Source of the DNA: Roridomyces roridus
Taxonomy: Eukaryota > Basidiomycota > Agaricomycetes > Agaricales > Mycenaceae
Reading direction: 5' to 3'
Assembly (NCBI GenBank): GCA_029378245.1
Contig: JARKIF010000039.1
Span: 434,001 to 498,000, forward strand
Length of the DNA: 64,000 bases
Position 1 is the first letter of the stretch, and each line of letters opens with the position of its first letter. This document shows positions 1 to 11,351 of this stretch, in pieces. The notes below the pieces were generated by a model. It was not told where the DNA came from. It worked only from the letters and a program-made list of their open reading frames with translations, and did no database searches. The translations under genes were made by a program, and so were the position numbers.

Positions 1-1503
1 TATCTAGACGACGGCCGCACTGTCAAGCAGAACTCAAAGGCCTCTTGGACCCTCAGCGCCGTATGTTCGCGCCAACTCCAGGGTAGCGCTTCTAAATCCG
101 AGATATTGTCGCTGTAGAACGACATGGTTTTTTCGGCGTCGTCTTCCTCCCACCGGTGTCGGGGTCCGCACAGTCCAGCACAGCCAGAGCCGCTGACAAC
201 CCATAGACCAATCCTATAACGCATTCAGTCGAAGGGATTAAAGACGGAGAGAGCACACGTACCAGCTCCAAATGACGATGAGCGCTCGCCAGGCCGTCCA
301 AGCAGCGTTGGCGATAAGGATGCCACGAGAGTACCCACTAAGGGTGCCGTCTGACCGAAAGTACGTCGAGTCGCGATGGCTGCCGATACCCGCGTCAGCT
401 TGCGCGACAAGGCTAGGGACCGGAGATGAAAACGCCAGCAGCACTGCAAGCGACAGACCCGCGCGAGGAAGCAACAGCGCGACCGTCGGCATATTCTGTG
501 AGTAAAACCAAAACGTCTCGGCCATGCCGTCCCTCAAACTTCCATTTTCTCCGAAAAACGCAGAGAAGCGCAGATGAAGCATGAAGCAGAAGTTGGTGTA
601 CGATGTCATGGACACGAGATTGAAGCCAGCGGAGGACAGGTAGAGGGGAAGCATGATGGGTCGTTCTATAAAAATATTGAGAAGAGTGATTGGAATGGAG
701 GTGTGAGAAAGTACTCACTGACACGCCATCGGCGACCAAAGGAATACACGAGCTCATACACGATGAAAAGGGGAAGTATCCAGACGAGCCAGCAAGCGAC
801 GTAGGCCGCTGCAGCCAATGCCCAGTTCCTGCCTGAGCCGGGCACACCAGGCGCATTGGGATTTGGGAACTTGGAGATCCTGTCAAAGGCGTAAATTAAC
901 GGATCAGAGTTATGAATAGAAAACTCACTGAACCAACATGAAGACAGCATTGAAATCGAAGAAGGTTTGAAGAGGGATGTGCGCAAAGACGAGAATGGGG
1001 AAGAGGTAGAAGTAGAGGCGGAGCTTGAGGGCGGGGTTCTGAAGGTGCTCCAAATGGAGACCATTAGCATGGAACCGGGGACGAGGGGGATGGCGCTCGG
1101 GGTAGTCGGCGGAGGCAGGGGGCAGAGGAGTCCCCATGCCCTTGGACCAAACGCGCGGTGGCGGTATGCCTACGCGGGTCTGGTCAGTGGGCTCCCTGCG
1201 ATCCTTGTCGTTCGACGCGTCCTGGAGGCTGACGATTCGCACCGAGCGTGGGGTAGGCTTCCTACCGCCATGATCGCTCGGGCCCGCCTCGTGGACGGAC
1301 GACTGGAATGTAGAGGCCGGAGCGGGATGGAGGGGACGTTGGGGGAGCCAGGAAGGGTACCCGTCCGAGTCTTTGGACATGGTGCGAGGCGGAGAGGCAG
1401 AGGATGGCTCTTCCGAGTTGTCGGCCTGGAGTTGCTCGAGCAGCGACTCGACGCCGGCGGCAGAATCGTTTGTGGGCGAGTCTGTGGTTGGTGGTCGTGA
1501 CAT
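1..1503 (-). CDS. Multi-pass membrane protein, 5' part (continues beyond window start)
   Basis: Not recognised as a named family. The first exon (about 1503 to 928) starts MSRPPTTDSP and encodes roughly 160 residues of Pro/Ser/Asp-rich, probably disordered sequence. A hydrophobic segment follows (LYFYLFPILVFAHIPL). Introns with good GT-AG ends follow (about 927-890, 722-673 and 266 onward). Later exons add at least four more hydrophobic stretches: the AAAAYVACWLVWILPLFIV region, IMLPLYLSSAGFNLV, VALLLPRAGLSLAVLLAF and the GILIANAAWTAWRALIVIW region. A disordered cytosolic N-terminus followed by five or more membrane helices suggests an integral membrane protein of unknown role. The 3' end lies outside the window, so total length and C-terminal domain are unknown. 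Exon joins are inferred from reading frame and splice signals only. Confidence 0.6.
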
Positions 1504-3296
1504 TCGTGTAAAGGAAGCGCGTAATAGTCAGTAATGTCCGTAAGGTCCACAAGGAGGGGCGTAGATAAGAGGTGGGTCGTATAATCTTTTTGTGGGTTTT
1601 TTCCCCGACTCGTTCTCGACGATGAACACGACGGCGAGATAAGGACAGAGTCGGGACGCGCGCGAGCCTCGTGTGCGATGACGGTGGCTGGCTGCCTCGT
1701 GGCTTGCCTTTATGGGCCGAAGGGAGTGGGCGGCGGGAAAGGAAGACAAGGATCCGCGCAAACAAAATCATCAACTTACCTGACTGTTATCCCCGTTTGT
1801 CCACTTTTGATGTCCGACGGAATCAATTTCAAGGGGTATGTCAAGGGTTTGTGCAGGGTCTTGCTGAGAGAAAGATACGAGAGGAGTGGAACGAGTGTGA
1901 AAAAGGAGGGTGGGATGCACCGGTCTGCGGCGGAATTTAAGGCAAATGGTGGTGGTTGTGGGTTAAGATGAAAAGGTCCCGCGGACAGCTCAGTCGGTCA
2001 TCACCATGGAAATTTAGTTCCGTTTGCAATTGCCACAATCTGCTCAATTGAGCTGCGTTCTAGTATGGCGGGTGGTGATTACACGGCACCTTAATGAGAG
2101 AAGGGCTCAAGTTTTCCAGTCTAACCAATCGACCGAGTTGTGAGATTGACTCGTGAAACAGGCAGAATGGAGCATTACGGCTGGCAGCCATTCAATTTCT
2201 GCGGGGATAGAAAAACCTTACGTTTTTCGCGGTGGTGTGTTGATGGCAATCACTCCAGAATACAAACGAGGTCGAACAAGGACCACAACGAACGAGCATA
2301 ATTACCGAAACATTGGATGAAGGACAATTCTAGCTCCGATACGAAGGATGGGGAGAACATCTATCAAAGATAATCCGGGAGATAATGAATTATGAGGTGG
2401 CTTTGACTCCGATTGAGTGTAGAACGGGCAATCTAATCCGACGATTCTTCTTCTCATTCTTCATTGCGGTCCAGCCCATCGCAGCTCTAAAATAGCCAGG
2501 AATTATCGACATGGAGGTACCAAGGTTGCGGCCCTGGTCGCCATCGGCTTCAAATCCTATACGACTTGACACACGACAGAGCGTAGCAGATAAGAAAAGT
2601 CCTTTAAATGTCCCTGAGTCCGAGACCCCTGCAGGATTGCGAGTTGGCTACTAGTGGATGTAGAGCGAAGGTCGTCTCAAAGTTGCGCCGGTAGTACACC
2701 AGAAGCCCTAGAAACCGGGTTGAAGATGGCTCATCCGTATGTATCGGCGGGAGGTAGGCGGCGGATCTTGCTTGTGAAGGAGGAGCTCCAAATCATCCAG
2801 TTCGAGCGCCTTGGCAACTCAAGAAGAATGCCGGACACGACCAAGTAATGTCTTCAAGTCATTGGGGCCGCCGACGCGGCGCCTACCAAGTACCGACAGC
2901 TGACGAGACCCACATTTACTGAAATGACTCCTGGTTCTGGCTAGAATGCCATTGCAGACAAGTCATGGTGCAAGAGGAGAAGGAGAAGGCGACTCGCGCA
3001 GCCACAGCCACAAAAGGAAATATCCTCTCCTTTCCTGTCCACCATAGATTTCATCCTCTGCTAGCTATCACAGAGATGGATTCATACGGACTTGAAGCGC
3101 CCGCCGACCCGCACGTAAATTACCGAACCTCAACCGGAGGCGCGAACAGATAATCTGTATACCCCCGGAGTGTGATCCGACGCACGGTCCCCCTCCGTCA
3201 GCGGAATCCCATGAAGGAGTCGATGGGAGGTCAAGCTGGACGAGAAAACAAGATTGAGACTATGTCGAGCTACGTGAAAAACAAGGACTCACGTTA
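1504..3296. other. Intergenic region, no supported gene
   Basis: About 1.8 kb with only short ORFs (60-100 codons) that resemble no family I know and lack good splice structure. It should contain the promoter of the membrane-protein gene on the minus strand. I see no tRNA, tandem repeat or transposon ends here. Confidence 0.5.
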
Positions 3297-3299
3297 GCC

Positions 3300-3956
3300 A
3301 TATAATTTCTCGCAAAAGCTATCAAATCTCCCTTCCCCTCCGCGCCGCCTCGCGAGTGTACCGACAAGCGCTGATGAGCGGGCGCGGACCCCAAATCTCC
3401 CGAATAAAGTCGCTTCCACGATATCGTCGCCGTCCACAGGAGGCTCCACGACGTGCATGTACGCCAGGTCAGGGTACCGGTTGCGTAGCTCAGTGACGAG
3501 GTAGGAGAATGTCGGTTTCGGATGGTCCATATGCATGTCTGGATACATGGGACATTAGATGGAGCGCCAGAGAACGACTACAAAAGAACGCACCGTGGAA
3601 GGTACCCCACGGATTGACTTTAAATCCCGTCTTCTTCTGGCTTACAGCGTCCACGACAGCCTCTGCGACCTCGAGCGGGAATCGCACCCTATCTCCACCC
3701 CATCGAAGCCAGCTTTGTGGACGACGTTGGAAGCAGCGGTGGCGTACAGCTCAACATATTCCTTGATTTTCTCGACTATCAGCGGGCGAGGGGCCACTCT
3801 CTTGCCAGCCATGGGGATATCGGAGGCAGAAACGAGGGGATATCCTTCTGCAGCCAGGACCTCCGGCTCACCCGCTGGTACCTGAAGGAACCCTTGGCGT
3901 GTACCGCGTCGGTAACCTGCCCAGATATCAGAGACAAGAGCTGCATGGAAGGACAA
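3300..3956 (-). pseudogene. Old Yellow Enzyme (NADH:flavin oxidoreductase) pseudogene fragment
   Basis: Minus-strand reading gives family pieces in order: a VSASDIPM/PRPL segment, an EIKEYVELYATAA-like helix ending GFDGVEI, then RFPLEVAEAVVDAV, then a PTFSYLVTELRNRYPDLAYMHVVEP segment, then DFIREIWGPRPLISA in another frame. In a normal Old Yellow Enzyme, GFDGVEI is followed by the active-site HGANGYL segment (His/Asn that bind substrate) and about 50 further residues. Here it jumps directly to RFPLEV with a frame change, so the catalytic segment is deleted. A second frameshift separates HVVEP from DFIREIW. The FMN-binding N-terminal third and the extreme C-terminus are also missing. This is a decayed copy, not a gene. 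Confidence 0.8.
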
Positions 3957-4000
3957 GCAGACGCAGACTAGCGGGCGTGCTGGCGTGCTGTTGGTAGTAT

Positions 4001-4437
4001 TCGGCTACAAGTGGGAGAGGCGTATAGGTGGCATTAGCGCCAATCCTCGTCGTCGGGGCTTTTATGCATCTACTTGTGGTTTCTGTCCTTGGCGTCAGTT
4101 AGTGTCTCACAAAGAGAATCGAGTCACTCAACGAGCAGCGGAGAGAGCTCGTAATCCGATCGCATTGCAGTCACCGGGTAAGCCCAGGGATTGGTCTGAT
4201 TAACCAGGATTAACCTTGCAAGACTTTTGGAGTCACCATAGTACGCCCGAGATGCCAGATGTTGAAATCTAGGACTGGAGGCTACCGGAGGTAACAACGT
4301 TCGGTGGGTGCTCAGTGCTTCGCTGGCCAAAGACCGGCGAATGAGCCACCGGAGTGGAAAGCCAGACTCGACAGCAAGGCAAGGGAGCTAGCTGTGAGGT
4401 GTGCATTGAGAAGGTGAACTTGCGGTGACGATGCGCA
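4001..4437. other. Intergenic, nothing recognised
   Basis: Short ORFs only. No family match, RNA gene or repeat was recognised between the Old Yellow Enzyme relic and the inverted-repeat segment that begins at 4438. Confidence 0.4.
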
Positions 4438-6220
4438 CATCAGCAACTTGACACCCTCTTTTCGGGAGGCTCAAGAGCTTTTCTGGCCCTTTTTCCTCTT
4501 TTCCTTTTTTCACCACTTTTTGTTCGGCTTTTATGGAGTCAACAGTAGCTTTTGATCCTTTCAGTCTTCTCAAGTATGCTTTTGTCATTCTGGTTAAAAA
4601 GTGGTCAAAAAAGACACAGCTCAAGTTGTGTAAGGAGGTCCTGGGATGCACTCCGGAATATATGTGGGCACGGGTCTAGGTACTTGCATAAGACAGAAAG
4701 GCTGATCAAGAAGTATATCCCAGAGCTCAGAGACAGGCACAAGTCGGGGATTGAATGGTTTGTAGGACTCGATACGGTACATAGTAGATATACAGGGGAT
4801 ATCTAGACGCGTGAGCAGAGTCAAAAAGTCAGTAAAACAGCCACTCACCCAGTCCAGAATGCCCTTGCGTCTTCAGCAATCCCGCGCTGAACCTTGAAAC
4901 AGTCATCAGTTTGCCGCGGACGGAAGCTGAGGCCCATTCGGTGGGTTGGCGGTGTTCTGTGCTCTTCAGGCAGTGAAGGACGAGGCGGCGCAGGGTGGCG
5001 ATAGTGACCGAGGCAGTCCGAGGCGGATTTTGAGTCGGCGCCAGCTCATTCCTCGAGTGTCGTCAACGGTGAAGGAGAAGGGGAGGTTGGGTCGCGATGG
5101 TGATGGTGTGGAAGAGAAGTCGAAAGAGGCCTGGGCCACGCGGTGATCGGCGTTGCAGCGCTTGCGGCCGCTGAACACGTGGTGTTGGTTGATGACTGAA
5201 TTCGGACAGAAAACAACAAACGCCAACAACCCCTTCTTCCCTTCCCTCATCTCACCGACTCTCTGTCCTGTCGTCTCGTTGGTTTCTCCTGCTCCAGACT
5301 TGGTCCACTAGCCCACAATGTTGCCTAGTGAGCATACCTGGCTGCTGGCCGTCGGAGCCGTCACAGTCTGACTCATTCCCTTGTAGACTGCATCCGCTGC
5401 ACCGACTCGACTCGGTCCTGGACTTGAAAGTCGGGATGGTAGAGTTTGAGCCAACGGTGCGTGCTTCTTCCGTAGCTCTCACCCACTGATGATCCATCCC
5501 CACGTAGGGTGACCGACCTCGCGGACCGTGGCTGCGTCCTGTCAACTCGGTGTATGTCATCATCCATTCGCCCGCATCATCCGCAGTCATTGACTTCTGT
5601 CAGCCGGGCTTTCTCCTCTCCCAAGATCTGTCTGCGCGAAATGGAAGACGCGGTGAGCTACCTCATTCGACCTCCGTTATTGACATCCTCATCCTAATGT
5701 CCGGACAGGCTATGTATCACCTATCCACTCGGGTCCTTACGCACGCACACCTACGACCCGAATTGTCTCACCTTTGTCGGTCTGTGCCCGAACTCCAGCC
5801 GTTGTCGACACCCTGCAGCCACTACCTCAGTACGTGTTCATTGCGCCGTCGTATAATCCGAATTCTAATTTTGACCCAACAGACTCATCCTGGGCTCCGC
5901 GCTGTTGTTGTTGCGTTGTTGCTGAGGGTACGTGCATGATCTCGTCCGTATAAGTAGATTTGTACATTCAGTAGTGCCAAATGCAATACATATGTTTCTA
6001 CTCTCATTGGTGTGGATTATGAGTGTTTCGGGGCAGCTTTTGGAAGCACTTTTGGGGGTGACCAGGCTGCTTTTTCTGAGGGTGAAAAGCACTTTTTTAA
6101 GCAAAGGGACCTAGCTTAAAAAAGTGCCGGACACTTTTTCCTCTTTTCCACTTTTGACACTTTTTTGGGCTCAAAAAAGACACAAAAGAAGAAAAAGCCC
6201 AAGGTGTCAAGTTGCTGATG
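4438..6220. mobile_element. Candidate non-autonomous element bounded by 18-bp terminal inverted repeats
   Basis: CATCAGCAACTTGACACC at 4438-4455 is the exact reverse complement of 6203-6220. Just inside each end lies AT-rich sequence with the shared string CTTTTTCCTCTTTTCC (near 4490 and 6138), but there in direct orientation. The interior (1.75 kb) has no transposase. At 5480-5940 there is a plus-strand gene-like segment with a plausible GTGAGC...ACAG intron, and at 4960-5250 a minus-strand ORF; neither is recognised. No convincing target-site duplication is visible. A DNA-transposon derivative that captured host sequence is the likeliest reading, but the inverted repeats could also be a chance pair of small repeats. 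Confidence 0.35.
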
Positions 6221-6555
6221 CAAATTGGTAGACGATCACGCACAGGCCAAACGCTGCGTCGCGTCGCGTCAGGTCGCGTCAGGTCGTGTGGTTTTCGGTC
6301 CTGTGCCCTTGAGCCCCGCCTTTGAATATGTTTTTTCGCATCGTTATGAGGCTGCAAGTCGTCTGCAAGTGACTTGAAGAAAGGAAGAATCGTGACGGAT
6401 CACGTGGTGCTTCTTTCTTTCTTGCCGCCACCTTCGCTCTCGTATCGTCGGATCAAAGGGCTGAAGTTTCGAGGAGAACTACCATCCGTTGACTGCGGTA
6501 AGTCTGCTGTCCGGTCAACCAAGATCGGGCGTCTGAATGGAGCATCGTAGTTCCA

Positions 6556-7859
6556 ATGTCTGCCCAAGCGCTCCAGGGGCAAATCGACCAAGCTTCCGCA
6601 GATATCGGGCGGCAAAAAGAGCTTCTGAAGAAACTCGAGCGCAATAAAAGCCTTCTTCAGCGTCAGCTCAATGACCTCCGCGATCCCATTGTGCGACTTC
6701 CACTCGAGATATCGTCCGAAATCTTCATCCAATCTCGCGAGGTCTACGGTTCTGCACGGTCTGAAGCTATCCCCATGCTTCTTCTCCAGGTCTGCAATGC
6801 GTGGACCGACATCGCTCTCTCGATACCCTCCCTGTGGGAGAAATTCATCTTCAGTCTGCCGCGTCCCGAAGGTTTCCGCACCTTTTGAGCAGATGGTTTG
6901 AACGCGCTGGCACTCACCTCTTACATGCCTGTGTCGTAGGGCCTCTCGACTTGGGTGTAGCCAACCTCGTCTGGGCTCATGCCAGTCGATTGGGGCAACT
7001 CGACTTGTGCCCGAAGCCAATGGGAACCGCAGACAGCGATGACTCCGACTACGAATCGGACGTCGACGATGATATCGAATTTCACCAGCTAGTTGGGGAC
7101 GCAGAACCCGAGTCGTTGCCTGTCCTCCACACCCTGACCGTTGACGGCAACAGAAGCTTGGTGTTCTCTCCCGTGGAGATACGACAGCTTCTATCTTGTT
7201 CGCCCAACCTCACCAAATTGCGTCTTTCCAACGTGCAGCTGACGGATGACGTACCACATAAAGCAACTGAAATCCTTTGTCTCCCAAATTTGCGCTAGAT
7301 CTTCTTGGACAAGGAACTCCTCATGTTCCCCCAGGATCATGCAATCCTGAGATTTTTTTCGGCGCCGCGTCTTGAGACACTAGGTTTCTCGATGCCGCTG
7401 GAAAGGCCCCAGGACAACACAGATATCATCTCCTTCTTGCAACGTTCATCCCCACCTCTACAAAGGCTTATCATCGATTCAGAGGATGAGTTCAAAATCC
7501 TCCAGGACATTGTCCCCTTTGTTTCCGCCATCTCACGCCTGGAATTCAAATGGCTCAAATTGGCAAAAGCCATATCTCAAAAGTTGGCACAGCACGCGTC
7601 CAGTTTTCTCCCAAATCTCGATACCCTGGAACTCCATTCATTTGATCCCTTTCCTCCTTCATTATGGAGGTCAATCCTCCGCGCCACTGTCGCCCGTCGT
7701 ACCCAGCTGCGTTCAATGCGCGTGACATTCGAGTCTGATACTGTACATGGTCCGCCCGCTGATGTTCTCACCTCGTTCAGAACCCTGTTGACGGACAGTG
7801 GGATGGATATCTTTATCGCAAAATCCGGAATTGACGAGAAGAATATATTGTTTTCTTGA
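6556..7859 (+). pseudogene. F-box/coiled-coil protein pseudogene
   Basis: Clear paralogue of the gene at 8262. The N-terminus MSAQALQGQIDQASADI forms the coiled coil, followed by the F-box-like stretch IVRLPLEISSEIF and CNAWTDIALS. Two lesions break it. Near 6885 the frame shifts by one base in ACCTTTTGAGC, so GFRTF-stop replaces the family's leucine-rich LLxxWFxRAG continuation, which is present in the next frame. At 7296-7298 there is an in-frame TAG after LPNLR, and the same frame continues intact to 7859 with the leucine-rich C-terminal half. An intron cannot explain either lesion, because neighbouring family members are intronless at these places. A base-call error in the T run could explain the first lesion but not the second. 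Confidence 0.75.
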
Positions 7860-8261
7860 TACCCCGTGGAATTAGTCTGCAATGCATCATTTCAGCCACG
7901 CGACGCGCATAAGGACATTGATATCGCCGGGCACGTGAGCCTGTCGCTCCTTCTTTCGTGCCACCATCATCCCAGTCCTCGGTTTGCGTCTACTCAACCG
8001 CATATTTTGCGCCCAGCCTGTCCAAGCAGCTGGAAACGGTGCGGAAACTGCTCGAAATACGGTGGCACCCATGATTTACCATGATTATTTTCCAGGAAAT
8101 ATTACTTCGACCGTCGACAGCGGGCCTAGAGGCAGAGAGCGCTACTGCGCACCACTGCTCAGTTGTCTCTTGCGGCCCATTTCACACAAAGGCACGCGTC
8201 GCTGGTGAGTGAAAATATACCTCAGATATCGCACCAAATACTCAGTAGGCTACCCAGAATC
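7860..8261. other. Intergenic, promoter region of F-box A
   Basis: About 400 bases between the F-box pseudogene and F-box A. No gene is seen. The in-frame sequence upstream of 8262 lacks an ATG, so the start at 8262 is supported. Confidence 0.4.
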
Positions 8262-9581
8262 ATGAACCCGCTGTCCGTTCCAGCGCTCCAGGCGCGAATC
8301 GACCAAGTCTCCGCAGACATCGAGCGGCAAAAACATCTTCTCAAGAATCTCGAGCGCAATAAAAGCCTTCTTCAACGCCAGCTGAATGACCTCCGCGATC
8401 CAATGGCGCGACTACCGCTCGAAATTTCATCCGACATCTTTATGCAATGCCTCCCAGCCTATCTGGGACCGGGTTCACGCATTCCCAGGCTTTTCCTGGA
8501 AATCTGCAATACTTGGACCGACATCGCCTTATCAACTCCGGCCCTTTGGGCTAGAATGAACTTTTACCTTCCCCGCCCTAAAGGTTTTGAACGACTTCTG
8601 AAACTATGGTTTCAACGCTCCGGAGGGCAGCCCTTGCATATATCCGTCACAGGGCTCATGGACGACGATGTGGCCACCATCGTGTGGGAGAATTCCAGCC
8701 GCTTGGAGCGTCTCGAATTTTCTGCGGGAGAAAAGGATGAAACCGAGAGTGGAGACTCGGACGAATCGGATTCGGACTCTGATTCGGATGACCTCGAATC
8801 TTGGGACATTTGGGGATCTGCGCAGCCCCGACCTCTCCCGCTGCTTCAATCCTTGGTCATTTGTGGCCGCGAAGACTTGAAACTCGAGTCGCTTCCATTT
8901 GTCCAACTTTTACGCAAATCCCCCAATCTTTCCGAGCTGATTCTACGCGACGTGGAATTTGATGCCGGTGTGGGTGTAGATGCTGAGAAGCTCTTCCTTC
9001 CAAACCTTCGCCGCCTCATTCTTGACTATGATGTCAAGTGCGACGACAATGCCGACGAATACGACATGTTGACCTTCATTTCTGCGCCTCACCTTCAAAC
9101 CCTCGGTCTTTCTGCGGAAGGCACACTCTATTACGATTGGAGGGTCAATTCCTTCCTCCACCGTTCAGAACCGCGTCTGCAGGAACTTATCATCAAGGAT
9201 GACGATACCGAAGATGCCGACGAGCTGTATGACTTGCTTGCTCTCGTCCCCACCCTGACACGCTTGGAGCTCGAGTATCCGAAACCGAACATTATGGGGG
9301 ACCTACTCTCCCGTTTAGCGGAGACCCCATCTACAATCCTTCCGAGCCTCCAAACGCTCCGGATTCCTTGCCTTTTGAGCCACTTCTCCGGTTTCCCTTG
9401 GGAAACAACATCCCGTATGCTAGCAAATCGCCGTACTCAGCTGCGGAGCCTTCATTTAGTATGTTTCTTTGATGGTGTGCAGGTCCCTGTAAGCGTTCTC
9501 CCCGCGTTCAGGGAACTCTCCGCGGAGGGTATGGATATCGAGATTGGGCACCCCGGCCGCAATTTACTCTCCTTGGAATAG
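8262..9581 (+). CDS. F-box protein with N-terminal coiled coil and leucine-rich C-terminus (copy A, left arm)
   Basis: 439 residues, intronless. Residues 1-45 form a coiled coil rich in Q/E/K/L (ALQARIDQVSADIERQK). The F-box-like motif MARLPLEISSDIFMQCLP follows at about 50-67, then CNTWTDIALSTPALW typical of the basidiomycete F-box-like family. The rest is irregular leucine-rich repeats, interrupted near residue 165 by an acidic D/S-rich run. F-box proteins normally bind Skp1 and present substrates to an SCF ubiquitin ligase; the C-terminal repeats would choose the substrate, unknown here. The ATG at 8262 is chosen because the paralogue at 57201 starts at the same point. Its closest relative is the mirror copy at 55894-57201. 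Confidence 0.85.
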   Translation: MNPLSVPALQARIDQVSADIERQKHLLKNLERNKSLLQRQLNDLRDPMARLPLEISSDIFMQCLPAYLGPGSRIPRLFLEICNTWTDIALSTPALWARMNFYLPRPKGFERLLKLWFQRSGGQPLHISVTGLMDDDVATIVWENSSRLERLEFSAGEKDETESGDSDESDSDSDSDDLESWDIWGSAQPRPLPLLQSLVICGREDLKLESLPFVQLLRKSPNLSELILRDVEFDAGVGVDAEKLFLPNLRRLILDYDVKCDDNADEYDMLTFISAPHLQTLGLSAEGTLYYDWRVNSFLHRSEPRLQELIIKDDDTEDADELYDLLALVPTLTRLELEYPKPNIMGDLLSRLAETPSTILPSLQTLRIPCLLSHFSGFPWETTSRMLANRRTQLRSLHLVCFFDGVQVPVSVLPAFRELSAEGMDIEIGHPGRNLLSLE

Positions 9582-10022
9582 AAACTCGTTTACGCGGAGC
9601 AGTGGGTGGACGAAAGGGCGTTGGATTGGGATATCCGGTGGTAGTTTCCGGCATGGACTCGCAACGTTAACTCATCCCGGTTCCACCCAGCCTCAAGTGC
9701 GACTCTCGAAGTTCCGAACATCGAAAGCGCGAAAAAAATGACATGCTGCTTTGTACTTCTGAATATATATTCTAGAGTGAATGCCTTCTCTGCTCTATTT
9801 TTTGAGCCACTCTCGCGTTGCGTTTGAGACTTGCCTCGAATGCCAGTGTCGCCACGACTCGCGAGGAAGGAAATGTTGTGAAATCACGTGGTGGTGGTGC
9901 CTTTCTCCGTACCACCATCATCTCGAGAAAAAAATCTCGAGGAAGACGATGGTTCGTTAAACTTCCTTTCATTCGTTGACTTTCCATAGACTTACCCACC
10001 CACGATCCAGGTGCAAATTCCA

Positions 10023-11306
10023 ATGTCCATCCAAGCGCTCCAGGCGCAAATCGACCAAGTTTCTGCAGACATCGAGCGGCAAAAGGAGCTTCTCGAGAAG
10101 CTCGAGCGCAGTAAAAAGGTCCTTGAGCACCAGCTCAACAATATGCGCGATCCATTCGTGAAACTTCCGTTGGAAATTTCATCCGACATCTTCGTTCGAT
10201 GCATCCCTGCCACCCATCCTGGACCGGGTTCTGTCTTCCCAAGGCTTTTCCTAAAAATCTGCAATACATGGACTGCCATCGCCCTCTCCACTCCAGCCCT
10301 TTGGGCGAGAATCAGCTTTCACCTTCCCCGTCCTCCAGGTTTTACGCAGCTTCTGAGACTGTGGTTTCAACGCGCTGGAGGGCATCCCATGCATATATCC
10401 ATCACAGGGCCCGTGGATGATGTTGTGGCCTCCATCCTTTGGGAGCATTCCAGTCATTTGGGGCGCCTCGAATTTCTCGCGGGAGAAGTTCCGAAGAATG
10501 GGGAGGACAAGGGCGCAGGCAGGAGGCATGTTGAATTATGGGATATTTGGGGATCTGCGCGGCCTCAGTCTCTCCCATTGCTTCAATCCCTGCGCATACA
10601 CGGTCATGAACATGTGGCACTACGGTCGCTTCCATTCCTTCGACTTCTCCGCCGATCCTCCAATCTTTCGGAGCTGATTCTACACGACGTGGAATTTGAT
10701 GACCGGGCGTACGATGTACTTCCTGAGGAAGTCGTACTTCCAAGCCTGCGCCGTCTCATGTTCGACTACGAGGTATCCCCCTCCCTCGATCAATACGACA
10801 TCTTGCCCTTCATTTCTGCACCTCACCTCCAAGTCTTTGGTCTTAATGGAGAAGCCGCCTTTTACGACGGATTGAGGGTTGAACCTTTCCTTAAGAAGTC
10901 GAACCCGCCTCTGCAGGAACTCATCCTCAGGAATGCTGGGAACGCCGACGACCTGTATTGCTTGCTGGCTCTGGTTCCCACCGTAACACGCTTGGAGCTC
11001 AAGTCTCCCAGCCTAGGTTTTGTGGAGGAGCTATTCATCCATTTGGCGGAGAACCCCGAAAAAGTCCTTCCGAGCTTCCAGGCTTTCGATTCTGTTTGCC
11101 TTGTGCAACATCGGTCCACTGCTTTCCTATGGGAAACAACGCTTCGTCTGTTAACTGCCCGCCGTACGCAGCTGCGAACTTTTCACTTTACTTTCTACTC
11201 CCAAGTGCAGATTCCCGCCAACACTCTTGCCGGATTCAAGGAATTGTCTGCGGAGGGTCTGGATATCCAGCTTGGGCACCCCGATTGGATTTCGCTCCGC
11301 TTGTAA
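10023..11306 (+). CDS. F-box protein with N-terminal coiled coil (copy B, left arm)
   Basis: 427 residues, intronless, same architecture as its neighbours: coiled coil (QALQAQIDQVSADIERQKE), F-box-like VKLPLEISSDIFVRCIP, CNTWTAIALSTPALW, then leucine-rich repeats with an SLPFLRLLRRSSNLSELIL core. It ends in the family's ELSAEGLDIQLGHP tail. A reading frame with no stop extends upstream but has no ATG, so 10023 is taken as the start, matching the copy at 55361. Its 3' end lies 46 bases from the end of the convergent F-box C gene. Role inferred as an SCF substrate adaptor. Confidence 0.85.
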   Translation: MSIQALQAQIDQVSADIERQKELLEKLERSKKVLEHQLNNMRDPFVKLPLEISSDIFVRCIPATHPGPGSVFPRLFLKICNTWTAIALSTPALWARISFHLPRPPGFTQLLRLWFQRAGGHPMHISITGPVDDVVASILWEHSSHLGRLEFLAGEVPKNGEDKGAGRRHVELWDIWGSARPQSLPLLQSLRIHGHEHVALRSLPFLRLLRRSSNLSELILHDVEFDDRAYDVLPEEVVLPSLRRLMFDYEVSPSLDQYDILPFISAPHLQVFGLNGEAAFYDGLRVEPFLKKSNPPLQELILRNAGNADDLYCLLALVPTVTRLELKSPSLGFVEELFIHLAENPEKVLPSFQAFDSVCLVQHRSTAFLWETTLRLLTARRTQLRTFHFTFYSQVQIPANTLAGFKELSAEGLDIQLGHPDWISLRL

Positions 11307-11351
11307 TAGATATTGAATATTCTCCTCAACTACATACAGTGACTGCCGTAT

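Noticed and set aside
925..1503. Plus-strand ORF at 967-1500
   Set aside because: Shadow of the minus-strand exon. Arg/Gly-rich composition and no splice continuity.
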